Shown piece after piece: positions 22,641 through 36,430 of a stretch of 64,000 nt of DNA. How positions within the stretch are numbered: position 1 is the stretch's first letter; every line of letters begins with the position of its first letter. Position numbers and translations under genes: made by a program. Origin of the DNA: Mugil cephalus (taxonomy: Eukaryota; Chordata; Actinopteri; Mugiliformes; Mugilidae); NCBI RefSeq assembly GCF_022458985.1, contig NC_061790.1, forward strand, positions 17,898,397-17,962,396. The letters run 5' to 3'. The notes under the pieces were generated by a model, which worked only from the letters and a program-made list of their open reading frames with translations, was not told the DNA's origin and did no database searches.

Positions 22641-23104
22641 CTTATGCTAAAAAAATCCACATGGCAAGACATTATGTCATTAACAGTGTACTGGTCTAAA
22701 AGTCACTTTCATCCGATGCCCTTTGGTCTTTAGTTGGGTGATCTCTGTATATGTATTTTGAAAACGCTTATTTTTTTGGAATATGCGGTTGCAGTCAGGT
22801 CAAGTTTCCGACATTCTTCTTAATCTTCATAGGCCTCACAAATGCAAATTTTGTTTCACAGTTATGACTACACAATTCACAAGGAAACATGTCGGCAAAT
22901 TAAGTGGAAACCAAGATTTAAGTGAGATCTGTTTATTTAATTACGAGGCCAGTGAAACTGACAATGAAAAATTTAATAGCTAATCTTTGCAACAGCAGTA
23001 ATAACAAAAGGAGTGAATTCAGAGCAAGGTACTAGAAAGGTCTTAGAAAAAAAAGGTCTTGTAAGACTTGCTTTGCTCATGCAGAAAACACAAGTACTCA
23101 CTAC
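22641..23104. other. Unassigned spacer
   Basis: A small open frame at 22783-22983 has no recognisable motif. Nothing else seen. Confidence 0.35.
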
Positions 23105-23455
23105 TAGGGATGTCACGATTACTCGATTTCACAATTAATCGCGGTATTAAGCGCTACGATGAATTGATCGTAACATTTCCTGAATACCGTTAGAAAATAT
23201 TATTGATTGGTCCTATATAAACAGATACTTAAATATACAAATACAAATATTGGGTCATATAATTAGTAATATAATTATATTTTGGCATCAAAAGATAGAC
23301 ACAAAGGAAACTAAGATCTTGAAGGAGTGTTCATGTGATTTTACATATGAATAGAGTTGTGAAATCTATCAACGCATAATAATCGTGATTATCGTAATAT
23401 CGTGATAAATTCTCGGACAATAATCGTACTAAGGAAAACTCATCGCGACATCCCA
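23105..23455. mobile_element. hAT-like MITE (tagggatgtc termini)
   Basis: The element begins tagggatgtcacgat and ends atcgcgacatccca, an inverted pair of about 14 bp. The interior is full of TCGTGAT/ATCACGA-type inverted pieces (ataatcgtgattatcgtaat). Flanks ctcactac and cttactac would be an 8-bp target duplication with one mismatch. These features fit a short non-autonomous hAT element, common in fish. Confidence 0.65.
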
Positions 23456-23479
23456 ACTTACTACCTTTCTAAATTAGTA

Positions 23480-24186
23480 CCGTATTTTCCGCACTATAAG
23501 GCGCACCGGATTATAAGGCGCACCTTCAATGAATGGCCTATTTTAAAACTTTGTTCATATATAAGGCGCACCGCATTATAAGGCGCATAGAATAGACGCT
23601 ACAGTAGAGGCTGGGGTTACGTTATGCATCCATTAGATGGAGCTGCGCTAAAGGGAATGTCAACAAAACAGTCAGATGGGCCAGTCAAACTTTATAAATA
23701 GATTACAAACCAGCGTTCTGACAACTCCGTTCACTCATCTCGCTTTGTTCCCTCGGAAACTCTGTTTAGTCTTCTTTACTTGGCGCAGGTCATCTTGTTG
23801 CTTCCTCCACTTCCGCACCATTGATTCGTTAATGTTAAATTCTCTCGCTGCTGCTCTATTCCCGTGTTCTACTTGCGTGACTGATCGCCTTGAGTTTAAA
23901 CTCTGCGTCGTGAGCGTGTCTCTTAATAGGAGCCATTTTGGGGTCACTACATAAACACACAAATGGAAATGAAACGGCACGCCTCGCGCAGTCATATATC
24001 CCAGCATGCACCGCGCGCTTCTTCTTCTACGGGGAAAATGAAGTCGGCGGCTGCTTACCGTAGATGCGAGACCTGTTGTGGCTCAATATTGGTCCATATA
24101 TAAGGCGCACCGGATTATAAGGCGCACTGTCAGCTTTTGAGAAAATTGGAGGTTTTTAGGTGCGCCTTATAGTGCGGAAAATACGG
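23480..24186 (-). mobile_element. Pogo/Tigger-like (Tc1/mariner) element with transposase N-terminal remnant
   Basis: Perfect-looking inverted ends starting CCGTATTTTCCGCACTATAA sit between TA dinucleotides (23478-23479 and 24187-24188), the TA duplication of Tc1/mariner elements. The ends contain several copies of attataaggcgcacc. On the minus strand, an N-terminal transposase piece starts ATGGCTCCTATTAAGAGACA (about 23937) and encodes a helix-turn-helix with GNRAAAREFNINESMVRKW and the ending KKTKQSFRGNKAR, typical of pogo/Tigger CENP-B-like DNA-binding domains. A 1-nt insertion just before this breaks the frame, and the DDE domain is missing, so the copy is non-autonomous. Confidence 0.85.
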
Positions 24187-24263
24187 TAGTTAAAATATCT
24201 ACTAGGAAAAGCAACAGTGTTGTTTCAGTGTTAACGTAAACCAATACACAATGCTTAGACTTG

Positions 24264-24745
24264 CTAGTTTTAGACTGCAGTCAAGTGAGCCATCGTTCGT
24301 CTTTTCGTGGTTAAATCAGTCGCACCAAAAAAGTGCGCCCGTATTACAAAATGAATGGCAAATACAGGTAGTCCATGATACAGAGCGAGCAAACTTTCGG
24401 TTTTCAGAACAAAACGTCGGTTATTCCAAGGTAGTAAAAGCAGACATACCAATGTGTTCCGAAGCTGATTTTCAGACATTAGAGTGATATTTACGCTACT
24501 GTAAAATCTCTTTGATCCATAAGTTCTGACAAAGGTTTTTACACTTGTTTTCAGGACCGTCCTGACTGTTCGCTCACTCAGTGTCAAGCATATTCACTGG
24601 ATAATTTTTGAGAAATTCAGCCTCAAAGTTCCTTTTTTGCATTGACAAAAGACATTATGTGCAATATTTATGCTACCGTAAAATATCTTTGATCCATAAA
24701 TTCTGACAAAGGTTCCTACACTTGATCTCAGGACCATCCTGACTG
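24264..24745 (+). repeat. Left inverted arm of the 6.7-kb element
   Basis: It pairs in reverse with 30530-30958. It contains an internal tandem: 24485-24570 is repeated at 24660-24745 (ctttgatccataa.ttctgacaaaggtt, then acactt..tctcaggacc). A (TA)n run at 24771-24828 follows. Confidence 0.75.
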
Positions 24746-24771
24746 TTGAGAAATTCAGCCTCAAAGTTCCC

Positions 24772-24806
<35 letters not shown>

Positions 24807-24828
24807 GTATATATATGTATATATATAT

Positions 24829-26320
24829 CGGTTTTGTTTATTGGTTCAAAATAATATTGAAGCTGAACAAATGAGGAAAAACTAAACAACTCAGGTGAAA
24901 ACTGAAAACATCATTACAAACCCTCCCTTCCACATTAGGGAAACAAATAACATCATTCACTAGTAAAATGTGGATGTGTGAGCAGGAAATTAATATAGAC
25001 TGTAGATATAGTCTGAGATCATTGTTGTAGTTGTTTATGCATTGTTCACACATAAAACAATTCCAGTCACCTGCTGAGGTGAACATGAGTCCATGTTAAT
25101 GCACTCAACATGGAACCACCTGCAACAGGTGTAACTAAGCACATGTAAGAATAAACTTTAATATCTAGCCATGATGGACACCAGATAACCATGATCCCCA
25201 GACTAACATTTTGAGTTAATATTTGCTTCTTTGAAATACTTAACACAGATACATTTTTTTTTTCATAATTGTAGATCTTTCTCTAGATATGATGATGGCT
25301 TCACAATGTGATATTTTGGTTAATGAGGTCCAAATATTATACTTCACTCTGTAGAAATGCATTTCCATCATGTAAAACAGGAAACTGTAAATGTGAATGA
25401 CATGAAATTATAAAGTTGACTAAGCCATTGTTTTTGCTTTCTTCATGGAAATCACTAAGTGATTATATAATGTTCTACAACCTTTTGATGACTATCTTCA
25501 TTTCATTATTCTCCAGATCAAACTTTTGTCATTGTTGAAATCTCAATCTAATGCACACTTTCTTTTTGGAATTCTTGATAGGAAAACATGCATATCCCTA
25601 TGGCTGAGCAGTGAACCTCAGGTCGTCCTAGCACAGATTATTGTCTGTTGGGTGGTTTGACTGCTGAGCACATGGCAAAGCTGTTACCTGTATTAAACAC
25701 CTAACAAAAAGTTGAAAATATTAGATAAACCACTACTACCACCACCAACAATTGTACTTATAATAAATAAAATAACGATTTACTTGTTTGAGCATATAGA
25801 GAAAATGTTTACAAAGTGTTTTCTGTAATACCATGTCACTGTAGATTTAATATAAGTTGTTACACACCTGAGAGTCAAGTGTATTCTCTCATCTGCCATC
25901 ATTCTTTGAGCAGTCCCAAAGCCTCCATGACTGCCTTCGACGGACTTAATATTTTGGGGTCAGAATTGCAAATAATGTTCAGTTTGATCGAAAAAAAAAT
26001 TATAATGTTGATAGTGATGTCTTTAAGTGGTCACAAGTCTCTTCTGACTTTGTTTAAGTGTTTAGCAAGGGTGACATAGCTATTGTGTGGGACATTGAAC
26101 AAGTATTTTCTGCCATATTGCCTATATTCAGCCTTATGTATAAATCCTGCTTGTTACATATTTCTGTCTTGTAAAGATGCCTCTAATATGTTGTGTAACA
26201 GATTACTGTAAGCCTTACTGTAATGCAACATTGCATTCATACTTAAATATTTTCATTTAAAGAAATATTCAGTTTTGAAATTGCTTCAGTCACACTGTAC
26301 AGATAGATCTGCTTAATTAC
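24829..26320. other. Interior of the 6.7-kb element, unassigned
   Basis: No clear exon; a stretch near 25590-25700 has a possible acceptor on the minus strand but stops in its frames. It may hold the missing catalytic-Cys part of the protease domain in decayed form. Confidence 0.3.
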
Positions 26321-26580
26321 CGTCATCTTTTTGCTGCATTGTCTGAGTCTGCCTGCTCGTTAGCACTGCGTGCGGGATCAACCAAATAGACAGTACTATC
26401 TGCAGCATTGATGTACTGTAACCAAAAGAGAAAATATGAAATATTATTTAGAAGTTAGTAATGACATACAGAGAATTGAAGGCAGTTGTGATGTATTAAG
26501 TATCGACATACCAGAAACTTCCAGTGTATGTTACCGATGTTAATAACAGACACAACGGCCTTATAGTTGTCAAAGTTGGT
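26321..26580 (-). pseudogene. Ulp1-like (C48) protease exons of the transposon
   Basis: Exon 26512-26580 (acceptor gttacag, donor gtatgt) encodes 23 codons with YKAVVSVINIGNIHWKFL; exon 26321-26415 (acceptor ggttacag) continues YINAADSTVYLVDPARSA, then ANEQADSDNAAKR and a TGA. In Ulp1/SENP-type proteases the catalytic His is in an HW pair and the Asp in a following LxDP/S motif; both are seen here (IHW, LVDP). The cysteine part is not found. The stop and the missing Cys indicate a broken copy. Confidence 0.6.
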
Positions 26581-26940
26581 CTGTAACAAAACCCAATATT
26601 AGTTATTTAATTTGACTAGTGCAGTGCCAATGCAAAATCTGTTTTGTGTGTGTTTTTACTACAAAGTCAGACATCAAAACTCTCCCACATATTATTAGCA
26701 GCTCCCTGATGCCCGTAAATAAGATCCAATCTCCCGGAATCTGGAGCGTGCAAGAGTGCACAGCTAACTTGTAAACAATTGACATACTGTTATACCTTGG
26801 TTTTGTACCTGACAAAAATATTACCTTTGACATACTCTGTCTCCTTACGTCTTCCCTCTTACCAAAGAGGATCACACTAGCCACATAAAGGCTCAGAACG
26901 TAAATGGTGTTTCCCAAATTTAGTTTCCTGGCAATGTGGT
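26581..26940. other. Interior of the 6.7-kb element
   Basis: An open minus-strand frame (26603-26917) without recognisable motif; no splice-bounded exon could be chosen. Confidence 0.3.
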
Positions 26941-27482
26941 GAAGTACGCACTCGATGACCTTCAGTCACCCCCTTCACCCCACCCTGGCTGGACAGGAAA
27001 GCAGCCACAGCCAACGGCTCCTGTCACTGAGCTGTAGGACGGAGCGCTTCAGGAGGTCACTCATCCCCACAGCCATCAGAACACACAACGCTAACTGTTA
27101 GCAGGCTAGCGACTAATGGCTTGGGTGACTGCACTGTCTGTTGCGCATCTGTAAATGCATATGATACACTTTACTTTATGGAAACTTTATTTAACAAACA
27201 CTGAGACACTTTGGATCTGGACTGAGACACTTTAAAATGTACATATATATATCTCATGTCTGTGATTGTAGATTGGACTGTATAATTTCAGAATATTTTC
27301 TTGTAATTACTACCTCACTCTTACGCTACACTATTTTTTTTATTTTTATCTTATTCTATTTTTTCTCCTTGACTCATACTCTTATGTCTATGTCTGGTCA
27401 CATTTATGTTCTCTGTTTGCTTGAGACTTGGACAAAACAATTTCCCTGCCAGGATCAATAAAGTGATCTTGAATCTTGAATA
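26941..27482 (+). mobile_element. LINE 3' end nested in the transposon
   Basis: A GC-richer start (accctggctggacaggaaag, ggagcgcttcaggaggtcac, ccccacagccatcagaacac) resembles the ORF2 end of a fish LINE, where a cysteine- and basic-rich tail passes into SAIR-like residues. It is followed by an AT-rich 3' UTR and the ending aatttccctgccaggatcaataaagtgatcttgaatcttgaat. Endings of the type AATTTCCC..GGATCAATAAAG plus a short tandem tail are typical of fish LINEs. Confidence 0.65.
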
Positions 27483-27725
27483 TTTAACTATCAAAAAAAT
27501 TAACTTATTCTTCATGTGACTTTGAATGGAAAATGATGTTGATTTTCATTATTGTAGCCGTAGTCTAAGTATTTCATTTTGTGGATTTTACTTTTTGTGT
27601 GGTTGTTTGGCATGAGGGTGGGGTTACTTTAATTATGAATTGGGATAGCAATGGCCGGTGCACAATCACAAATGTCTAAAATACTAGTAATTGCAGTATT
27701 TATGATCAGCATATGAACTTCTTAC

Positions 27726-27829
27726 CTTTTTCTCTCCCCTCTGGGAGTCAGCACACTCCTTCAATAGGGCCTTGAGTGTGACTTTGTAGGTGTCCACAAA
27801 GTCATCGAGTCTGGTCAGTCTTTTGAGGT
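27726..27829 (-). pseudogene. Exon-like piece of the transposon gene
   Basis: Acceptor catcacag and donor gtaaga bound 34 complete codons encoding LKRLTRLDDFVDTYKVTLKA and ECADSQRGEKK. It lies between the transposase and protease exons on the same strand. Confidence 0.45.
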
Positions 27830-28019
27830 CTGTGATGGAAAATTACATTTTTATTTTTACTTCTCTCATATACACTGTCTGTATTTGCTTAAGTGACCTT
27901 TTAGCTAACATGAGTTCATAACAAGTCAAAATAAGTTCAGCAGAAGTTCAATGAAAGTTCATAATAAGTGCAACATTACGTTATAGTTTTTATGTGTAGA
28001 TGTGCAGACCAAAGACCTT

Positions 28020-28370
28020 TTAGTTGTCTCGTTTGACTTCGCTTACACTTCCTCTTGACCTTCGCACCTCCTTTCTATGCAGTAGTAAGACTCAAGAAGT
28101 GGAAAGCATAGTTTCACCAGAGCCACGTGGAACAGACGTGAGCGTGGACTATAAAACTTGTCACCCCACATTCGGTGTGACATACTCTGTGGGTTTTACT
28201 CTGTGTGTGTGTCTCCTTCTGCGCAGAATATTTGCAAATAAACCAACAAAAGTGATCACTGAGTCTGAATCATTACTGGCTTCTCAACAACCCTCACTTT
28301 TTGAATTTTTCAACGACTGGTCCCATTGGCTTTTTTCCATTATTCCCTGCGTTTTGTTGTCCAGAGTGTA
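28020..28370 (+). repeat. Possible solitary LTR-like segment (uncertain)
   Basis: A TATA box (actataaaactt, about 28149) lies about 90 bp before AATAAA (28235-28240), and a tggtcccatt that could be a primer-binding-like sequence follows at about 28318. This order resembles a retroelement LTR. No matching second copy or TG...CA boundary could be fixed. Confidence 0.22.
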
Positions 28371-28651
28371 ATTCTAGCGTTCAACATAAACATTACATCA
28401 AATCGCAGTGTCTTCATTCATTTGGTTTATTTTATCATGTGTAACATCCAGCATGGATAGTGATATTCAGTTTCATTAACAGATGTTCAGCTTTATTGTA
28501 CCTGTTGTGATTTACAGGCAGCTTTACTGTACTGTCATATACTGGGCCTGATCCATGACATCCTAGATGACCTGGCAGAAGATGGAATTTAATTTACGTA
28601 AATATATTGAAATAAGCATATAGATTAATAACAGCAATTAAACAGGACTAA

Positions 28652-28804
28652 CTAGTAAGCCAGACCATGGGGTAGAAAGTACTTCATCAATGTCGGGATG
28701 AAGGTTGGACAGAAGTAGATGTTCAAATCACCTTCCTGGTCACGTTCTTCCCTCTCAATTACTTCTTCAAAGAGCTGCATGAATGGCGTTGGTCCTACAT
28801 CGTT
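28652..28804 (-). pseudogene. Transposase C-terminal exon remnant
   Basis: After acceptor tttttag, 50 open codons to TAG: NDVGPTPFMQLFEEVIERER, then DLNIYFCPTFIPTLMKYFLP. A Cys-Pro followed by a hydrophobic block near the transposase end is a pattern that I recall from the same transposase family, where a WSG motif would follow; here the frame stops instead. Confidence 0.45.
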
Positions 28805-29366
28805 CTAAAAAAAATAAATAAATAACTACTCTGTAAGACTGTTTTAGAAAGAGTGTGTGCAGGGCAGGTGACACACTTCAGCGGCTGGCAGAGTGTTTGA
28901 AAATAGGATGTTTTTCACACAGCACAGATGAGTAAAACTGTAAACACAAAACATTTATGCATGCCTACACAAGAGTTTAGTTTAGCAAAGGAGTACAAAA
29001 AAAGAACAAAGCTTTTAAGGGACAGTTAAGTTTTTAAGTGTGGTTGTATGAGGCCCTATATACTGTATCTGTAGTTGACAGCTCTCTCCTCTCCATAAGT
29101 CAGACATAACGCTGGGTCCTCACACTGCAAGAGTCTGACCCAAACAGCTGATGAATGGAGTGCCACGTGTCGTGAAGCATGTTTTTTTAAAACAAGCTGT
29201 ATGTACATCATACACTTTAGAGTTATGCCGTTCACAGCTGTTTATTACCTGTATCTGTGTCCAGTGTTATGCCCTTTAGAGCTTGAATTTAAAAAGCCAA
29301 ATGTGTTTGAACTGACAAATTTCTTAGTCGGGTACAGCAAAAACTTAAATCCAGAGCAAAAAGATA
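28805..29366. other. Interior of the 6.7-kb element
   Basis: No exon recognised. Confidence 0.3.
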
Positions 29367-29367
29367 C

Positions 29368-30224
29368 CTCATAGTCTTTCTCTTTGATAGATGTGTCCTC
29401 AGCACATGGTCCTGCATTTTGAAAATGTTTCTCAACATTTTGACCACTGTGAGAACTAGAGAAGACCATGTTGGCACTGATGACAACTTCATCGGTTGAT
29501 GCTCGGGCACAGCACAGCGCCTGCACCATGAGCGCTCGCGTTTACCTCCACCTTAAAGGGACGCTCAAAATCAGATGCAGCCAGTGCTGGCGCACTGCTT
29601 TTGGCTTTTATGTCTGAAATCTTAAGCATATTTTTATACAGACACCACGTACTGTTTTCTGCAAAGGTCCTTAGCATTTTTCATTACGTGGCTTACAATT
29701 ACAATTGCAAAATATCTGCAGAGCAGTTCCTGCAGACTCACTCCACAGAGATCATATGCAAGTGACTGCAGCAGAACCACTGAGTCGTCACAAATTAACA
29801 TCACTGGCTTTGATTTGGCTTGTTGACCATGATGTTTTACTAAATCTGTGACCACTGACCCTTAGAAATGTAAGACCGATGCTGTGGTGCGGTCACTGGT
29901 GATGTATGTTGCCACAGGGAGAGGGAAAGATACTTTAGTTGGGTGTCTCACGACCACCTCACAGGCGTAGAAGGGTGACGTCTGTCCTTTTCCCTTCCGT
30001 ACAATGCTGCCTGTTGCATCTAAATACACAATATCTTCTTTGCACCGGTCAAAGAAAATATTAAGTGTTTTTAGAGTGTACAGCATCACACTTTTAGGGT
30101 AAAGACCGATGTTCTGGATCACCCTTCCTTCTGCCTCTGCCTCCTCTTCAGCCACCGTCTTCTGGAGGATGATCATGTCGTTGTGTCTTTTTTGTTTTTT
30201 CTTGCTCCATGACACTGTTTTCAT
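29368..30224 (-). pseudogene. DDE-type transposase remnant of the 6.7-kb element
   Basis: Minus-strand frame 29862-30224 encodes RVIQNIGLYPKSVMLYTLKT, then EDIVYLDATGSIVRKGKGQT and VRHPTKVSFPLPVATYITSD. The same frame continues after a single TAA (at about 29859) with KPVMLICDDSVVLLQSLAYD, GVSLQELLCRYFAIV and SHVMKNAKDLCRK. The pattern (YLDATG as first catalytic Asp; a second Asp in the ICDDS-like strand; then an H..K..K block) is that of a DDE/D transposase, MULE-like by my judgement. After 29680 the frame shifts, and at 29520-29585 an insertion resembling Ty3/Gypsy RNase H (ASDFERPFKVEVNASAHGAG) appears. A last open piece, 29368-29529, ends at a donor-like gtatct. Confidence 0.6.
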
Positions 30225-30529
30225 GACACCAGTTGCAGTGACCTCATAGTAAATTAATAAATAAGAAAAGCTAAAGAAAAACTAAACTAGTCAATCAGTC
30301 AAAGTTCCTGTCATGACTTTAAATGTGGCATTCTTCAGAATTAGAACAAAATTATTTTAGGAGCATCAAAAGCTCCATTGACAGTGTTTGATATGGAATC
30401 AGTTCTTGCAAACCTGGCTGATGTTCAAGGAGAGAGTTAGCAGAGGAAATGGAGATTATTATTTACTCAAAATGATCAAAAGAAATACACACAATATTGC
30501 ATGTAAGTGACGTATGGGTGAATGGAGTG
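30225..30529. other. Interior of the 6.7-kb element, 5' side of the transposase
   Basis: Nothing recognised. Confidence 0.3.
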
Positions 30530-30958
30530 AGGATTAGGTCAAGTGTATAAATATATATTTGTCAGAAATGATGGACCCAAGGGATTTTATAGTAGTGCAA
30601 ATATCGCACGTGATGCCTTTTTTCAATGAAAAAGAAAATTTCTCAAAAATGATGCAGTAAATATGCTTGATACTGAGTGAGTGAACAATCAGGATGGTCC
30701 TAAGATCAAGTGTATCAACCTTTGTCAAAACTGGATCAAAGAGGTTTTACAGTAGTATAAATATCGCTTTAATGTCTGAAAATCAGCTTCACATTGGCAT
30801 GTCTGCTTTTACTGCCTTGGAATAACCGACGTTTTATTTTGACGCTCGCTCCATATCGTGGACTACCTGCATTTGCCATACACTTGAAATTTTGGCGCGG
30901 CTGATTTGACCACGAAAAGACAAACGACGGCTCACTTGACTGCAGTAATTTACGCTAG
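30530..30958 (-). repeat. Right inverted arm of the 6.7-kb element
   Basis: Reverse copy of 24264-24745, including the internal tandem (30531-30610 and 30690-30765). Confidence 0.75.
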
Positions 30959-31041
30959 TTTGTAAAAACAAACGTGTTCTAACACAATTATGAACGGCAG
31001 GAAATTGAACTGGAAAACTCCTCAAATCCTCCTCCTAAGCA

Positions 31042-31090
31042 AATAATAATAATAATAATGAGAAGAAGAAGAAGAAGAAGAAGAAGAATA
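31042..31090 (+). repeat. Microsatellite (AAT)n(AGA)n
   Basis: A compound trinucleotide run just outside the right arm of the element. Confidence 0.9.
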
Positions 31091-32350
31091 CATTTTTAAA
31101 AATGGTGAAATAATGTTAACTTGTCAGGCAGCTCCGGACATCTGTGACAAAAGGCTGAGCAGGTTGTCCTGTGACTGTGCCTTCGTGGAGACAGAGACTG
31201 GCTGTCAGTATTGCACCAAAGTTCAACAAATCAACAAAAATAAAATCTGCAAAAACAAACTTTTGAAGATAATAAAAAGGTATGTCCGTTGATTTTCACA
31301 TTTTAGTTCCCGCACTTTTATTACACCTTCCCATGATGCTCAGCTGTTTACAGGCATTCTCTTAAAATGCTGTAATTTGTTGTAATCACTTTTTTCCCTC
31401 CTAGATTGCATTGCAGTTTACAATATAATACAGTAAGACAATAATACTGTGAAATACTGCTGAGATTTCACTGTAAATTTATATCAAAGGTTTACAGTGT
31501 AGCTATAAACACGCTTCCGCCGCCTCTGTCCATTGGAACGATGCTTCAACGGGCCGATATCTTAGGCAGGTCTACCAGCGATTTAAATAATAATAACTCA
31601 CTGAATTTTCAACCAAATTCAGGTCCTTTGGTTTATTATAAATGTCATACATATATTTATGATAGAATATAAATAGATTAAATAAAAAATGCAGACAATG
31701 TGCAACACCACTGAAAAGCTTCTAGGTATTAATCAAAACGGATTGATATATCACAATAATAATAATAATCTATTTAACAATAATAATTATAAAATAGGAT
31801 TTATGATATTATCAAATGAAAACAAGATACAGTTACAGAAATAAATAATAACAATAATAATAATAATAATAACAGATTTAATAACACACTTTACATTTGA
31901 AGGACAAAACAACTTCATCTGACCAATGCAGAGTTCTGCGTTTGTAGCTAACGTTAGCATTCAGATGCATAACTTACGTTAGCAGTTAACGTTAATGTTA
32001 TATGTGTGATGATATAGATCTATACATGACAACAACATGGCCTACTTAGTACAATTACATACAGTGGCCGATTTACAAATGTCACTTTCATCATCTTACT
32101 GATATCTTACTAACAAAAACATATTTAGTTTTCTTATCCTTAATAATACGATACGGCAGTTTAATTTATATTAGCGTTAGAGATACATCAAATTCAACAC
32201 GTTCATACCAGTTAAATAATATAAAACATCTTCTCACTTGTTAAATGGTTTTCCCTGTTCCTTGGTTTTTGGTGTTTCTTCTCACGGGAAAAACAAGCGA
32301 CACAACGGTCTGTCATTTTAGTCAGTCAGATGCACTGACAGCGGTCTGCC
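31091..32350. other. Unassigned intergenic DNA
   Basis: It contains (AAT)-rich runs near 31757-31770 and 31850-31872, a possible acagta-type MITE at 31370-31500, and the taacgttagc phrase repeated at 31950-31995. No gene. Confidence 0.4.
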
Positions 32351-32352
32351 CA

Positions 32353-32413
32353 AGATGGCGGCAGCGCTGACGTGTCTGACAAGACTGCTGCGCAGCTCTG
32401 CTAGAAATGACGT
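32353..32413 (+). other. Possible first exon or promoter start with YY1-type motif (weak)
   Basis: The string AAGATGGCGGCAGCG is both a YY1-binding type motif and a strong ATG context. The frame after this ATG reads MAAALTCLTRLLRSSARND, like the N-terminus of a mitochondrial import signal (no acids, several Arg). A stop or a donor is not clear after 32410, and no following exon was found in the next 10 kb. It may be a decoy or a captured fragment. Confidence 0.22.
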
Positions 32414-33580
32414 TAATGGATTTGGTGTTAAAGATGTTTTGTTGTGTTGTGGCGTTTACCATGCACTTCTTTTAGACTATACACACACGCACTCAAGCAG
32501 ATAAGAAGGTCAGTCCAGCTTTCCAAATAGAAGGAAATTATTGGGTCAATTTTATTCCTTTGAAAATCATAAAAACAAAAGAGTCTACCCTTCACAACAT
32601 CACAAGGTATGATTAAATTATGTTACTATTTTTCAGTTTTGATCCAAGTGCTTCAGGAAGAGGGGATGACTAGGCTCAAAGCTGAGACCAAGATGCTGCC
32701 CCTACCACCTGAGTAATTCTTTACAAAAAAGTAAAGTAGTTATTATTGCTAGTATGATAGAACGCAGTAACAAAAATAGAAAATAAATTCTTCACCAGGG
32801 TTAATCAATATGCAACATAAGAAACTTATAAAATCCTCAGGTACTTCTATTATACAATCTCTTTAAGAATAAAAGAAAAGTTTGACTTCATTTTTAAGGA
32901 TCAAGTGGCAATTAGCTAAATTCCGCTTTGGAGTTCCAGCAAGGAGTTGAGCTATGGTCAGCCATCTTGCCTGCAGTTGGGTACTCGTTGATAAATTGGG
33001 TAAAAAAAAAAAGTTTGCAGGCTTGTGTGACGGTGCTGCATCAGATATTGACCCTTGTTGGGTGGTATAGACCAATATATACTGTTGCTTCACCTCTTCA
33101 ATGAGCTAAAAAAGATTACAAACTGTAATCCGGACTAGATGTTTGTATACAGCCCACGGGATTGATTTCCATGCTCCGCCTCTTCTGTAGTTCTGTAGCA
33201 GAAACAGTGTCACACATAGGCCTGGGATATGTACTAAAGCGTTCCTACAATTGTAGAAATTAGATGCGGTTTTGCAATGGATTGATCTTTACACAGAAAT
33301 TCTCAAAACGGCGCCAAAATGATGTTGTTGTTATGAGACATCGGAGGCTAGAAGGGTGAGGGGTGAGGCGATCACATCATTGTGTTTGTATTGAGACTTT
33401 CACACGAATAACAATAAAAAAAAAAGAATCTGCACAGGCTCTGTTATTTGTTTTTTCACCCTGGGACCTGGATTCAAAAAGGTGCAGTTCCAGATCTATC
33501 ATGATAGTCAGCAGAAACCTGCACGATACATGCGGTCTCACACAAGAATCATATTTGTGTAAACATGGTCTAGATCAACA
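32414..33580. other. Unassigned intergenic DNA
   Basis: No coding exon recognised. An E2F-like palindromic core (aaaacggcgccaaaat) lies at about 33306-33320. Confidence 0.4.
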
Positions 33581-33584
33581 CATA

Positions 33585-33735
33585 GACCCCAGAGAACCCC
33601 ACTAACAACACTGGATTACCAGACACCACAGTACACCCTCAGAAGACCCATGTCCGTTCTGTGATGTGTCAAAACTGTTTTGGAGGCAAAAGGGAGACCT
33701 ACACAATATCCGGTCATAATGTTGACTGGTGTATA
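33585..33735 (-). mobile_element. Tc1-like element remnant, one end
   Basis: The segment runs through tctgtgatgtgtcaaaactg, ttttggaggcaaaagggaga and cctacacaatatccggtcataatg to ttgactggtgta. This is the degraded terminal 120-150 bp of a widespread fish Tc1-like element whose end reads ggtcataatgttatgcctga.. in good copies. A second fragment of the same family is at 53535-53690. Confidence 0.6.

Positions 33736-36430
<2,695 letters not shown>

Larger units (their letters stand above)
24264..30958 (-). mobile_element. Decayed long DNA transposon with inverted arms, DDE transposase and Ulp1-like exons (MULE-like)
   Basis: Two inverted arms, 24264-24745 and 30530-30958, share the outer phrase ctgcagtcaagtgagcc and then match in the same order (protease-free, repeat-like sequence). 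Between them, on the minus strand from right to left, lie a transposase remnant (29.37-30.22 kb), an exon resembling the C-terminal part (28652-28804), an exon at 27726-27829, and two exons of a Ulp1/C48-type cysteine protease (26512-26580 and 26321-26415). DDE transposase plus Ulp1-like protease is known from some MULE-type and related eukaryotic elements. In-frame stops, a nested LINE tail and other insertions show that it is dead. No convincing target duplication was found, so the outer limits are approximate. Confidence 0.6.

Noticed and set aside
28020..28370. Endogenous retrovirus
   Set aside because: Only TATA and AATAAA spacing suggests an LTR. No gag, pol or env reading, no second LTR and no fixed ends; listed only as a weak LTR-like segment.
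30834..31025. Coding exon at the right end of the 6.7-kb element
   Set aside because: The open frame falls in the inverted arm, whose left copy is open in another frame; it is repeat sequence.
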